Shown: positions 37,343-48,265, numbered from the stretch's first letter. The stretch: DNA of 64,000 nucleotides from Nocardioides potassii (GCF_021648885.1 NZ_JAKJHZ010000005.1:1-64000); one strand, 5' to 3'. Notes: generated by a model from the letters alone, not told the origin. A program made the numbers and translations.

Positions 37343-38092
37343 TCAAGCATCGGTCTGGTCCTCTTGCGCCCGGTCGTCGTGGAAGAGCCGGCGGAAGCGG
37401 TCGCGCGACAGCAGGATGTGCTGCCGCATGGCGTAGGCCGCCGCATCGGGGTCGCGCGCGGCGATCGCCGCGAGGACGGCGTCGTGCTCGCCCATGGCCA
37501 GGAACGTGACCTCGTTGTCGTAGACGAGCCGGAACAGGTGGACGTGGGTGTGCAGCCGCGCGAGCGCCTCGCGCACGACCTGGTTGCCGGCGCTCGCGGC
37601 CACCAGGTCGTGGAACGCGGCGTCGCGGAGGCCGAACGCCCCGTACGACAGGTGGCCGTGGTTCTCCGCCAGCTCGGCCATCTCCTCGAGCATGCGTCGC
37701 AGCTCGGCCACCTGCTCGGCCGAGGCGCGTTCGGCCGCGTGCCGTGCAGCGGACGGCTCCAGCAGCAGGCGCAGCTCGACCATGTCCTCGAAGCGTTGCC
37801 GCGTGATCTGCGGCGGGATCCGATAGCCGGCGTTGGGGACCCGGACGACCAGCCCGTCGGCCTCCATCCGGTTGAGGGCGTCGCGGATCGGGGTCTGCGA
37901 GACCCCCATCTCGCGAGCCAGGGCGTCGATCGTGACCCGTGAGTCCGGGACGATCCGCAGCGACATCAGCTGCGCGAGCAGCTTGCCGTAGACCTCCTCG
38001 GCCAGTCGGCCGGTGTGCCGGGTCGGCGGTGCCGCCCTGCCGTCCCGGGCGCCCGGGCCGGGTGGTTGCCACGCCTTCACTACGCCGTCCAC
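37343..38092 (-). CDS. GntR (FadR-type) transcriptional regulator
   Basis: 249 residues. Winged helix with LAEEVYGKLLAQLMSLRIVPDSRVTIDALAREMGVSQTPIRDALNRMEADGLVVRV (about residues 26-82), then a helical FCD ligand domain with metal/ligand residues in LRDAAFHDLVAASAGN and MGEHDAVLAAI. GTG 38092 has AAGGGA 7 nt upstream; the long upstream frame is not supported. It is divergent from the alcohol/aldehyde dehydrogenase and ABC operon, with matching half-sites between, and probably represses it. Confidence 0.9.
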   Translation of the reverse strand: MDGVVKAWQPPGPGARDGRAAPPTRHTGRLAEEVYGKLLAQLMSLRIVPDSRVTIDALAREMGVSQTPIRDALNRMEADGLVVRVPNAGYRIPPQITRQRFEDMVELRLLLEPSAARHAAERASAEQVAELRRMLEEMAELAENHGHLSYGAFGLRDAAFHDLVAASAGNQVVREALARLHTHVHLFRLVYDNEVTFLAMGEHDAVLAAIAARDPDAAAYAMRQHILLSRDRFRRLFHDDRAQEDQTDA

Positions 38093-38126
38093 GGGCGGAT
38101 CCCTTCGTCGAGCATCGGTGGTGCCG

Positions 38127-38274
38127 GGTGTGTCGGGGGGTGTGTGCCGGGGGTGTGTGCGGGCGGGCGGGGGCAACGCCTGGTGATGCGTCTGTCGTGC
38201 TTCGGTGGTTCGTCGCAACGACCTACCACGGATGTCATGCCGCGGGAAGAGTCCCGGTGTGTCGGTTGACACAC
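38127..38274. promoter_or_regulatory. GntR operator array
   Basis: Perfect 18-bp palindrome GTGTGTC-GGTT-GACACAC (38257-38274), overlapping a -35 TTGACA (38266-38271) that has a CATGCT -10 candidate 18 nt on. Three more GGTGTGT half-sites at 38127, 38139 and 38152, spaced 12-13 bp, lie in the gntR leader. The remaining bases of 38093-38384 hold no gene. Confidence 0.55.
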
Positions 38275-38384
38275 ACCGTAGTGCTCCCTCATGCTCTCGC
38301 CAATCAGATCGTATAGGAAACGGCTCGCGGTGTCGGGTGGTGGCCATCCGATCGTCTCGCATCACCGACCTCTTCGGAGCCCAC

Positions 38385-39656
38385 ATGAGCATGCTCGGAG
38401 TCCTGCGCGGACCACGTCAGGTGCTGTTCGGCGCCGGCCAGCGCCGCGCCCTGGGACCGGTCGTCGCGGCCCTCGGTTCGCGCGCACTGGTCTGTACCGA
38501 TGCGCGGTTCGGCGCGACCCCCGAGTTCGCCGAGCTGGTCCGGCTGATCGAGGAGGCAGGTGTCGAGGTGACGACGTACACCGAGGTCGAGCCCGACGTG
38601 CCCGTCCACCAGGTCGGCGAGTGCGCCGCGCTGGCCCGCGAGACCTCGCCCGACGTCGTCGTCGGCATGGGTGGTGGCAGCTGCCTGGACCTCGCGAAGG
38701 CGGTGGCGGTGGTCCTGGCCCACGGAGGCCAGCCGTCCGACTACTACGGCGAGTTCCGCGTGCCGGGCCCGGTCGTGCCGGTCGTGGCCGTCCCGACCAC
38801 CGCCGGGACCGGGTCCGAGGTCACGCCGGTCGCGGTGCTGACCGATCCCGCGCGGGTGAGCAAGGTCGGGATCTCCAGCCCGCACCTCATCCCGCACACG
38901 GCCATCTGCGACCCCGAGCTCACCCGGGGCTGCCCGCCGCCGCTCACCGCGAGCGCGGGTGCCGACGCCCTCTCCCACGTGATCGAGGCCTTCACGGCCG
39001 TGCGACGCCCCGTCGCCGCCGAGCTGGCGGCCGAGCGGGTGTTCGTCGGCAAGAACGAGCTCACCGACACCTACGCGCTCCTGGGTATCGGGCTCATCGC
39101 GGGCAGCCTGGAGCGGGCGTGGTCCGACCCGGACGACACCACCGCCCGGGAGGCGATGATGCTCGGCGCCACCGCCGGCGGCTTCGCCCTCGGCACCGCC
39201 GGCACGGCCGCGGCGCACGCGATCCAGTACCCCGTCGGGGCGCTGACGCACACCCCGCACGGACTCGGCGTCGGCGCGCTGCTGCCCTACGTCATGGAGT
39301 TCAACCGGCCCACCCGGGTCGCCGAGCTCGCCCAGGTCGCCCTCGCGATGGGCGCCTCCCGCGAGGCCTCCACGGAGGACCTGGCGGACGAGGCCATCGA
39401 CCGCGTCGCCACGCTGCTGTCGTCGGTGGGCGTCCCCAGGACCCTCGCCGAGCTGGGGCTCCCGCACGACCAGCTGAGGTGGACCGCCGAGCAGGCCATC
39501 GGTGCCGAGCGTCTCGTCGCCAACAACCCGCGACGGCTCGACGTCGACGCGCTCGAGCACATCGTCCGTGCGGCGCACTCCGGTGACCGGGCCGCGCTCC
39601 GCGACTCGGGCACCGTGGCCGCCGCCGACCTCGCCGGGACGGGAGACCTGCGATGA
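38385..39656 (+). CDS. Iron-containing alcohol dehydrogenase
   Basis: 423 residues, group III ADH. NAD-binding GMGGGSCLDLAKA (about residue 89), TTAGTGSEVTPVAV, and metal ligands in DALSHVIEAFTA and THTPHGLGVG (Asp/His, His). Oxidises an alcohol or reduces an aldehyde with NAD; the next gene, an aldehyde dehydrogenase, suggests alcohol to acid oxidation. Starts at ATG 38385 (or 38391); its stop overlaps the aldehyde dehydrogenase start by 4 nt. Promoter under GntR half-sites. Confidence 0.92.
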   Translation: MSMLGVLRGPRQVLFGAGQRRALGPVVAALGSRALVCTDARFGATPEFAELVRLIEEAGVEVTTYTEVEPDVPVHQVGECAALARETSPDVVVGMGGGSCLDLAKAVAVVLAHGGQPSDYYGEFRVPGPVVPVVAVPTTAGTGSEVTPVAVLTDPARVSKVGISSPHLIPHTAICDPELTRGCPPPLTASAGADALSHVIEAFTAVRRPVAAELAAERVFVGKNELTDTYALLGIGLIAGSLERAWSDPDDTTAREAMMLGATAGGFALGTAGTAAAHAIQYPVGALTHTPHGLGVGALLPYVMEFNRPTRVAELAQVALAMGASREASTEDLADEAIDRVATLLSSVGVPRTLAELGLPHDQLRWTAEQAIGAERLVANNPRRLDVDALEHIVRAAHSGDRAALRDSGTVAAADLAGTGDLR

Positions 39657-41128
39657 CGCTGATGGACTCCTCCCTCCGCCCGGTGATCGACACGATCCCC
39701 GTCCCGACCGAGCTGCTGGTGGGCGGCTCGTGGCGTCCGGCCGCCGGTGGCCGTCAGCTGGAGGTCCGCGACCCGGCCAACGACACGGTGCTGGCCACGG
39801 TCGCCGACGCCGATCCCACTGACGCCACGGCGGCCGTCGACGCGGCGGCCGCTGCCGCGTCCTCGTGGGCGGCCACCTCGCCCCGTTCGCGCGCCGAGGT
39901 CCTCATGCGGGCCTTCGAGCTGATGCACGAGCGCAGCGAGGAGCTCGCGCTCCTGATCAGCCTCGAGAACGGCAAGTCGCTCGCCGACGCCCGTTCGGAG
40001 GTGGGCTACGCCGCCGAGTTCTTCAGGTGGTACGCCGAGGAGGGCGTCCGGCTACGCGGGCAGCTCGGCACCTCGCCCAGCGGGGCCAACCGCCTGCTCG
40101 TCGGCTACCAGCCGGTCGGCGTGAGCGTGCTCATCACGCCGTGGAACTTCCCGGCCGCGATGGCCACGCGCAAGATCGGACCGGCACTCGCCGCGGGCTG
40201 CACCATGGTGCTCAAGCCGGCGGAGGAGACGCCGCTCACCGCGCTCGCCGTCGCCGCGATCCTCGAGGAGGCCGGTCTCCCCGCCGGTGTCGTCAACGTC
40301 GTCACGACGTCCGAGCCCGGACCGGTGGTCGAGACGATGCTGCGGGACCGCCGCACGAAGATGGTGTCGTTCACCGGCTCGACCGAGGTCGGCCGGATCC
40401 TCCTGCGCATCGCCGCCGACGGCGTGCTGAAGTGCGCGATGGAGCTCGGCGGCAACGCCCCGTTCGTCGTCCTCGGCGACGCCGACGTCGACGCGGCCCT
40501 CGAGGGCGCGATGGTCGCGAAGATGCGCAACGGGGGCCAGGCATGCACCGCGGCCAACCGCTTCTTCGTGCACGCCGACGTCCACGATGCGTTCGTCGAC
40601 GGGCTCGTCCAGCGGATGGGAGCCATCGAGGTCGGCCCCGGCACCGACGAGTCCTACCAGTGCGGCCCCCTCATCAACGCTGCCGCCGTCGACAAGGTCG
40701 ACTCGCTGGTGCGGGACGCCGTCGACCGCGGCGCACGCGTCCTCGTGGGCGGGCGTCCCGGCGACGGACCCGGCCACTTCTACCCGCCGACGGTGCTGGT
40801 CGACGTACCGCTGGAGGCGCGGATCCTCCACGAGGAGGTCTTCGGACCCGTGGCCCCGGTCGTCCGCATCGAGGACGAGGGTGACGTGCTCGGTCTCGTC
40901 AACGACACCGACTACGGCTTGGTCAGCTACCTCTACACCCGCGACCTCGCCCGTGGCCTCCGCCTGGCGGAGGGCATCGAGAGCGGGATGGTCGGCCTCA
41001 ACCGCGGCCTGGTCTCCGACCCTGCCGCACCGTTCGGCGGCACCAAGCAGAGCGGCCTCGGACGTGAGGGCAGCACCGAGGGCCTCCTCGAGTTCATGGA
41101 GGCCCAGTACATCGCGACCTCCTGGTGA
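39653..41128 (+). CDS. Aldehyde dehydrogenase (succinate-semialdehyde type)
   Basis: 491 residues. NAD(P)-dependent aldehyde oxidation: catalytic Glu in MELGGNAPF and Cys in GGQACTAANR, NAD-binding TGSTEVGR, PWNFP. Most like succinate-semialdehyde or glutarate-semialdehyde dehydrogenases, but in this locus the aldehyde is probably the product of the adjacent alcohol dehydrogenase. Overlaps that gene by 4 nt (ATGA). The ABC transporter lipoprotein gene follows after 87 nt. Confidence 0.94.
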   Translation: MTLMDSSLRPVIDTIPVPTELLVGGSWRPAAGGRQLEVRDPANDTVLATVADADPTDATAAVDAAAAAASSWAATSPRSRAEVLMRAFELMHERSEELALLISLENGKSLADARSEVGYAAEFFRWYAEEGVRLRGQLGTSPSGANRLLVGYQPVGVSVLITPWNFPAAMATRKIGPALAAGCTMVLKPAEETPLTALAVAAILEEAGLPAGVVNVVTTSEPGPVVETMLRDRRTKMVSFTGSTEVGRILLRIAADGVLKCAMELGGNAPFVVLGDADVDAALEGAMVAKMRNGGQACTAANRFFVHADVHDAFVDGLVQRMGAIEVGPGTDESYQCGPLINAAAVDKVDSLVRDAVDRGARVLVGGRPGDGPGHFYPPTVLVDVPLEARILHEEVFGPVAPVVRIEDEGDVLGLVNDTDYGLVSYLYTRDLARGLRLAEGIESGMVGLNRGLVSDPAAPFGGTKQSGLGREGSTEGLLEFMEAQYIATSW

Positions 41129-41215
41129 GACGTCGCCCCACAGCTCGGAACCACAGCTCGGACCCCAGCACCACCCATCGCAACAGCCCCGGATCCAAGG
41201 AAGCAGGACGACAAC

Positions 41216-42649
41216 ATGCGGTACGCACAACGAGTTCGACGAGCGCCCGGCCGGCCCCTTCGGCTGGCGACGGCAGCCGTGGTCATGGCCGCGGCGCTGG
41301 CCGCCTGCGGCGGCGGTGACGGCGACGGCGGAGGCGGCGGGGGTGGCACGGAGGCCGCCGGCCCCAAGGCGCCGGCCACCATCCCCGAGCTGACCGACGA
41401 CCCGATCAACCTCAGCTTCGTCTGGTTCGAGTGGCCGCCGGCCCAGGCCCTGGAGGACTTCGCGAACGCGGAGTACACCAAGGAGCGCCCCAACGTGACC
41501 ATCGAGGTCAACACGGTGCCCAACGCCAACTGGCACGACGCGATGTTCACCCAGTTCGCGGCGCGCCAGACCGACTTCGACATCGCGATCCTCGACTCGC
41601 AGCACATCGGTGAGGCCGTGACCAACGGCAACATCCTCGACATCACCGACTTCGTGAACGAGAACATCGACGTCGACGCCTACGACCCCTACCTGCTCGC
41701 CGCGTACGGCCAGTACCCGCAGGCCGAGACCGGCCAGCGCGACGAGAACGCCAGCCTCTACGGCCTGCCGCTCCTCGGCGACACCTGGACGATGATCTAC
41801 CGCAAGGACCTCATCGGCGACGAGCCGCCGGAGACCTGGGACGAGATGATCTCCACCGCGCAGAAGTGCCAGGACGAGAACCCGGGCGTCAGCGGCCTGG
41901 CCTTCCACCAGGCCAACGGCTCCGACGCCGCCGCCGTCACCTACAACACCGTCAACGGTGTCTACGGCGGCAACCTGTGGGACTCGGAGGAGAAGAAGAT
42001 CGAGGGCGTCATCAACGACGAGGCCGGCCAGAAGGCGATGGACGTCCTCGTCAACCAGATGAAGCCGCTCACCGCCAAGGGCTCGGGCAACTGGTTCATC
42101 GACGAGACCAACGCCGCCGTCGCCCAGGGCAAGGCGTGCATCGCCTTCCAGTGGATCGCCGCCGCCGGAGGCCTGCTCGACCCGGCGCAGTCGACGCTCG
42201 GCAAGACCCAGGACGAGATCCTCGACAAGCTCGGCTTCGCGACCCTGCCCACGCAGGACTCCGACGTCGTCCCGCTCGGCGGCATGGGGATGCACATCTC
42301 GGCCTACGCGTCGGAGGAGGACCAGGCGGAGGCGCTCAACTTCATGAAGTGGTTCGAGCAGGAGGACATCCAGAAGAAGTGGGCCGCCGCTGGTGGCGTG
42401 CCCGCACGCACCGACGCCATCCAGTCGCCGGAGTTCCTCGAGGCCGGTCCGTTCAACCAGGTGTACGCCGACTCGGTGGCCCGGATGCGTGACATGTGGA
42501 ACGTCCCCGAGTACGCCAAGCTCATCGACATCGAGAACACCAACGTGAACGCGGCGCTCAACGGTGCCAAGGACCCGGAGCAGGCTCTCAACGACATCGC
42601 CGCGGAGCAGCAGAAGGTGCTCGACTCCGCCGGCGGCGGCGGGCTGTGA
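41216..42649 (+). CDS. ABC transporter solute-binding lipoprotein (sugar type)
   Basis: 477 residues, family 1 extracellular binding protein. Signal peptide ends in lipobox LAAC, then a Gly/Asp-rich linker. Domain features: FVWFEWPPAQALEDF, QTDFDIAILDSQHIGEA, YGLPLLGDTWTMIYRKDLIG, and a conserved WDEM and NGSDAAAVTYN region. Binds a sugar or polyol and presents it to the permeases downstream. ATG 41216; a purine-rich AAGGAAG lies near 41197. Substrate unknown; the neighbouring dehydrogenases suggest a polyol or aldose. Confidence 0.92.
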   Translation: MRYAQRVRRAPGRPLRLATAAVVMAAALAACGGGDGDGGGGGGGTEAAGPKAPATIPELTDDPINLSFVWFEWPPAQALEDFANAEYTKERPNVTIEVNTVPNANWHDAMFTQFAARQTDFDIAILDSQHIGEAVTNGNILDITDFVNENIDVDAYDPYLLAAYGQYPQAETGQRDENASLYGLPLLGDTWTMIYRKDLIGDEPPETWDEMISTAQKCQDENPGVSGLAFHQANGSDAAAVTYNTVNGVYGGNLWDSEEKKIEGVINDEAGQKAMDVLVNQMKPLTAKGSGNWFIDETNAAVAQGKACIAFQWIAAAGGLLDPAQSTLGKTQDEILDKLGFATLPTQDSDVVPLGGMGMHISAYASEEDQAEALNFMKWFEQEDIQKKWAAAGGVPARTDAIQSPEFLEAGPFNQVYADSVARMRDMWNVPEYAKLIDIENTNVNAALNGAKDPEQALNDIAAEQQKVLDSAGGGGL

Positions 42650-42659
42650 GCTGACTCCC

Positions 42660-43598
42660 ATGACCACCACCACCGACCGCCCGGTGCAGGAGGCGTCCCA
42701 GACGCCTCCTGCACCGGGGGGTTCCCCCCGTCTGAGCGACCGCGGCCTGGCCGTGGCGTTCATCTCCCCGGCACTGCTGCTGCTGCTCGGGATGTCGGTG
42801 TTCCCGCTGCTGTGGGCGCTCTACCTGTCGTTCACCGACTACTCGGCGACGCGTGACGTGCCCGCCAACTTCATCGGGCTGCGCAACTACACCGACATCC
42901 TGACCTCCGACCAGGTCCGCATCCGCGCCCTGACCACGCTGATCTACGTGGTCGGCGCCGTCACCCTCCAGACGGTGCTGGGCTTCGCGATCGCCTACCT
43001 CATCTCCCGGCGCACGAAGGGCCGGGGAGCACTGACCACCCTGTTCCTGGTGCCGATGATGCTCTCGCCGGTGGTGGTCGGCCTGTTCTGGAAGTTCATG
43101 CTGGACGCGCAGTTCGGCGTCATCAACTCGATGCTCGGCTCGCTCGGGTTCGGGCAGGTGGAGTGGCTCACCCGGCAGCGGACGGCGCTGTTCTCGCTCA
43201 TCGTGGTCGACACGTGGCAGTGGACGCCGTTCATCATGCTCATCGCACTGGCGGGCCTCACGGCCGTGCCGAACTACCTCTACGAGGCGGCGTCCATCGA
43301 CCGTGCGTCGGAGTGGTTCCGGTTCCGGCACATCACCCTGCCGATGGTCTGGCCGCTGCTCCTGATCGCGGTCATGTTCCGCGCCATCGAGGCCTTCCGG
43401 CTGTTCGACCTCGTCTACATCCTCACCAGCGGAGGTCCTGGGGTCTCCACCGAGACGCTGTCCTTCCACGTCTACAAGGTCGCGTTCCTCGGCTTCAACA
43501 CGGGGACCGCGTCGGCCTACGGGATCCTCATGGTCCTCGTGGTCATCGTCCTGGCGCAGTTCTACCTGCGCTACCTCAACAAGCTGAAGGAGGGCTGA
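42660..43598 (+). CDS. ABC transporter permease, MalF type
   Basis: 312 residues, six transmembrane helices. EAA loop: YEAASIDRASEWFRFRHITLPMVWP (about residues 215-240), the contact site for the ATPase. Its first codons (9-24) coincide with a 17-bp perfect hairpin (42681-42717), which separates the lipoprotein from the permeases in the transcript. ATG 42660 lies 10 nt after the lipoprotein stop; it has no strong Shine-Dalgarno. Works with the next permease and two ATPases. Confidence 0.93.
   Translation: MTTTTDRPVQEASQTPPAPGGSPRLSDRGLAVAFISPALLLLLGMSVFPLLWALYLSFTDYSATRDVPANFIGLRNYTDILTSDQVRIRALTTLIYVVGAVTLQTVLGFAIAYLISRRTKGRGALTTLFLVPMMLSPVVVGLFWKFMLDAQFGVINSMLGSLGFGQVEWLTRQRTALFSLIVVDTWQWTPFIMLIALAGLTAVPNYLYEAASIDRASEWFRFRHITLPMVWPLLLIAVMFRAIEAFRLFDLVYILTSGGPGVSTETLSFHVYKVAFLGFNTGTASAYGILMVLVVIVLAQFYLRYLNKLKEG
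42681..42729 (+). promoter_or_regulatory. Strong hairpins at the lipoprotein-permease junction
   Basis: CCGGTGCAGGAGGCGTC (42681-42697) pairs perfectly with 42701-42717, loop CCA. Directly after, GGGGGG (42716-42721) can pair with CCCCCC (42724-42729). Such a structure could hold the binding-protein mRNA level above that of the permeases. Confidence 0.65.
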
Positions 43599-44511
43599 TG
43601 GCCATCTCCATCGACGAGGCGGTGCCCGCCCCGGCCCAGGCCGCCGAGGACGCACCTGCCGGGCGTCGCCGGGGCGGTACGGCCCGCCGGGTGATCGAGG
43701 TCGTCCTGCTCGTGGCCCTGGCCGTGGCGATGCTCTTCCCGGTGCTGTGGATGCTCGAGACCTCCATCAAGGAGAACCGTGACGTCTACGCCGTGCCGGC
43801 GAAGTTCTTCAACTTCGACTTCACGACGATCCACTACAAGGACGTGTTCGTCGGACGCGACGGAGGCCGCTCCGACCTGTCCGGGTCGTTCCTGAACTCG
43901 GTGATCGTCGCCGGTGCGTCCACCATCCTCGCCACCGTGCTCGGGGTCCCGGCGGCCTGGGCGTACTCGCGCTTCACGCTGAAGGCCAAGAAGGACCAGC
44001 TGTTCTTCATCCTCTCGACCCGCTTCATGCCGCCCGTGGTCGTGGTCATCCCGATCTTCCTGATGTACCGCGAGCTCGGCCTCATCGACAGCAAGCTCGG
44101 CCTCGTCCTGATCTACGCGGCGTTCAACGTGCCGTTCACGATCTGGATGATGAAGGGCTTCGTCGACGAGGTCCCGGCCGAGTACGAGGACGCCGCCATG
44201 CTCGACGGCTACACCCGGCTGCAGGCGTTCCGGAAGTTCACCCTGCCCCTGCTCGTGCCCGGCATCGCCGCGACCGCGGTGTTCGCCCTGATCTTCTCCT
44301 GGAACGAGTTCGTGTTCGCCATCTTCCTCACCTCCAGCCAGGAGGTCCGTACGGCACCTCCCGCCATCGCCGGGCTCATCGGTGGCACCACCGTGGACTG
44401 GGGCCTCGTCGCCGCCTCCGCCGTGGTCTTCGCGCTCCCGGTCCTCGTCTTCGCCTTCCTCGTGCGCAAGCACCTGGTGGCGGGCGTGACCCTCGGGGCG
44501 GTGCGTCGCTG

Positions 44512-44512
<1 letters not shown>
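43598..44512 (+). CDS. ABC transporter permease, MalG type
   Basis: 304 residues, six transmembrane helices. The EAA loop is EYEDAAMLDGYTRLQAFRKFTLPLLVPG (about residues 204-232). N-terminal 30 residues are Ala/Pro-rich and cytosolic. It overlaps the first permease by 1 nt (TGATG) and the first ATPase by 1 nt, so the cassette is tightly coupled. Partner of MalF-type permease. Confidence 0.94.
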
Positions 44513-45578
<1,066 letters not shown>

Positions 45579-45579
<1 letters not shown>

Positions 45580-46655
45580 TGGGAACCGTCGCAGCGCACG
45601 GGTTGCGCAAGTCCTTCGGCGAGGTCCAGGCGCTGGACGGCGTCACGCTCGACGTGCCGGACGGGTCGTTCTACGTCGTGCTCGGTCCCTCGGGTGCCGG
45701 CAAGACGACCACGCTGCGCGCCATCGCCGGGCTGGAGCAGCTCGACGAGGGCTCGGTGCACCTCGACGGCCGGGACGCGACGGCGGACACACCGGCCGCG
45801 CGCGACCTGGCCATGGTGTTCCAGAGCTACGCGCTCTACCCGCGCAAGACTGCCTACGAGAACATCGCCTCGCCGCTCCGGGCGCGCCGCGCCTCCTCGA
45901 CGGAGATCTCGGAGGCCGTCACCAAGGTGTCCGGCCTCCTGCACATCGAGCGCCTGCTGCAGCGTCGCCCGGCGCAGATGTCGGGCGGTGAGATGCAGCG
46001 CGTCGCCCTCGCGCGAGCGCTGGTCAGGCGACCGCGGGCGTTCCTGATGGACGAGCCGCTCACCAACCTCGACCTCAAGCTCCGGGTGGAGATGCGCACG
46101 GAGCTGACCCGCATCCACCGCAGCCTGGGCGGCACGTTCGTCTACGTGACCAACGACCAGGTGGAGGCATTGTCCATGGCGGATCGTGTCGCGGTCCTGC
46201 GCGAGGGCAAGGTGCAGCAGGTCGGCACGCCCACGGAGGTCTACGAGCGGCCCGCCAACCAGTGGGTCGCCGGCTTCGTCGGCAGCCCGAGGATCAGCCT
46301 GCTCGCGTGTCGGGCCGAGGGCGACCGGCTGGTGGGGGAGCAGGGCTGGACCCTGCCCCGTCCGCGGTGGACGACCGCGAGGGACGGCCACCCGCTCATG
46401 CTCGGGTTGCGCGCCGAGGACCTCTCCGTCGAGACGCGGAGCGAGGCATCCCTCCCGGGGGAGCTCTACGGCCTCGAGCCCCTGGGCGACCGCACCGTGG
46501 TCGACGTGAAGGTGGGCGAGGAGATGGTGAAGGTCAAGGCCCGTCCCGCGGTCTCCGGCACGCCCGGGGAGCGCCTGTCGGTGGCCGTGGACCTCGACCG
46601 CGCCCATCTGTTCGACGCCGAGACGGGACTGGCGCTCTCCGCTCCCGGACGGTGA
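45579..46655 (+). CDS. ABC transporter ATPase with altered H-loop
   Basis: 358 residues, closely similar in layout to the preceding ATPase: Walker A GPSGAGKTTT (36-45), Q-loop FQSYALYP, signature MSGGEMQ (134-140), Walker B FLMDEP and D-loop. The H-loop histidine is Asn192 (VYVTNDQVEAL; codon AAC at 46152), so one composite site of a heterodimer would be impaired. Two ATPases in one sugar importer resembles the GlpS-GlpT pair of glycerol transporters. C-terminal regulatory domain is present. Confidence 0.9.
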
Positions 46656-47005
46656 TCTCCCGGCAGCCGGCCCCCTGGTCCGGCGTGCGCTCCAGCGCGC
46701 GCCGGGCCGTGCCGCGCGCGATCGGACACGATTCGGACGCCCGATTCGCAACCTATGCGGCGCCTGTGATATTGCGTGCGCGAGGCTGGTGCGGCATGTC
46801 CCCAGATTTCGGATAGGAAATCCCGTTCGGATGCTTGCGCACCAGTCGCCAGTGGCTTAGTTTGAGCGACGCCCCAACAAAACGTGATCGCCGTCACAGG
46901 ACGGCGAGACCCTCGGCCTTCGGATCGTCGCACGCCTGCCGGCAACCGGCACGGTGTCGTCGCTCCTGCCTGCCACAGCCCCATCCCGTGCGGAGAGGAG
47001 TGACC
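46656..47005. promoter_or_regulatory. Intergenic region with CRP-like site and hairpins
   Basis: 350 nt without a supported gene. Contains inverted repeat GATTTC/GAAATC (46805-46822), an 8-bp pair CTGGTGCG (46786-46793)/CGCACCAG (46838-46845) and, at 46884-46897, GTGA-TCGCCG-TCAC, which fits a CRP-family site. A TTAGTTTG ... CAACAAAA pair nearby (46858-46882) could be a ROK operator. The ROK gene ribosome binding site GAGAGGAG is at 46993-47000. Confidence 0.5.
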
Positions 47006-48265
47006 ATGTCGAACCCCGTCGTGAGCCCGGGCCTGATGACGCCCGACCACCGCATCGCGCACCCCGACGTCCGACGCTCGAACCTCGGCCTCGTCCTCCG
47101 CCACCTGCGCGACCACGGCCCGCGCTCGCGTGCCGCGCTCGCCACGGAGCTGGGGATGACGCGCTCGACCATCTCGACGCTGGTCAGCGAGCTCCTCGAG
47201 CGCGGCCTGGTCTCCGACGGCCAGCTCGTCCAGAGCGGCATCGGACGCCCCAGCATCACCGTCGAGCTCGACGGGCGGACGGTGGCCGGCATCGGGGCGG
47301 AGGTCAACGTCAACCACGTCTCGACGATGGCGACGGACCTGCGCGGTGACGTGCTCGAGGAGAACCGGGTGCCCCTCGACGCGCGGTCGATGGACGCCGA
47401 GAGCGTGCTGATGTGCCTCGCGGACCTCGTACGGACGACGGTCGCGCGGCTCGAGCGGCGCGGAGCCACCGTCGCGGGCATGACGGTCGGGGTGGCCGGG
47501 CTCTACGACCAGACCCGCGACGTGCTGACCCACGGCCCCAACCTGGGCTGGTACGACGTCCCGGTGGGGGAGCTGCTGCGGCGCGAGCTCGGGACGGCGT
47601 ACCCGATCATGATCGACAACGAGGGCAACCTCGCCGCGGCCGCCGAGGCGACGCCGGGCGACCCGCTGCGACAGGACATCCTCGTGCTGCACGGCGAGGT
47701 CGGTGTCGGTGGCGGCATCGTCAGCGGTGGCCGGCTGCTGCGCGGCAGCCACGGCTACGCCGGCGAGTTCGGGCACATGATCGTGGAGGAGGACGGCCGC
47801 GAGTGCGGCTGTGGCCGCCACGGGTGCTGGGAGACGGTCATCGGGCTCGGAGCGGTGCTCGAGGGAGCCGCCGACGCCGATGACGCCGTCCGGGCGCCGG
47901 CAATGGCCCTCGACGACCGGCTCGCCGAGCTCAACCGGCGCGCGGACCTCGGCGACGAGCGCACCCTGGCGTCCCTCGACGCCGCCGGGGCCTGGATCGG
48001 GACCGGCGTCGCGATCCTCGCCAACGCGCTCAACCCCGCGGCCGTGGTCCTCACCGGCTACTACGCCGCGGTCGGTCACCACATGCGACCCGCGATCGAG
48101 CGTGGACTGCGCGCAGGAGTGCTGGCGCCCGACGCCGGCGGCACCCGCGTCGAGCTGTCCAGCCTCGGCTTCCGCGCCGCCGTGCGGGGCGGGGCCACCG
48201 CCGCGCTCGAGCCCGTGTTCACCGACCCCACCCTCGTCGCCCGCACGATGCCGACGAGCGCCTGA
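47006..48265 (+). CDS. ROK family transcriptional regulator
   Basis: 419 residues. N-terminal winged helix (NLGLVLRHLRDHGPRSRAALATELGMTRSTISTLVSELLERGLVSDGQ, about residues 26-73), then a ROK sugar-kinase-like domain with the ROK zinc motif CGCGRHGCWE (about 271-280) and YAGEFGHM. Senses a sugar or sugar phosphate and controls nearby genes. ATG 47006, GAGAGGAG upstream. Between the ABC cassette and the ThuA-type secreted protein, it probably governs either or both. Confidence 0.92.
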   Translation: MSNPVVSPGLMTPDHRIAHPDVRRSNLGLVLRHLRDHGPRSRAALATELGMTRSTISTLVSELLERGLVSDGQLVQSGIGRPSITVELDGRTVAGIGAEVNVNHVSTMATDLRGDVLEENRVPLDARSMDAESVLMCLADLVRTTVARLERRGATVAGMTVGVAGLYDQTRDVLTHGPNLGWYDVPVGELLRRELGTAYPIMIDNEGNLAAAAEATPGDPLRQDILVLHGEVGVGGGIVSGGRLLRGSHGYAGEFGHMIVEEDGRECGCGRHGCWETVIGLGAVLEGAADADDAVRAPAMALDDRLAELNRRADLGDERTLASLDAAGAWIGTGVAILANALNPAAVVLTGYYAAVGHHMRPAIERGLRAGVLAPDAGGTRVELSSLGFRAAVRGGATAALEPVFTDPTLVARTMPTSA

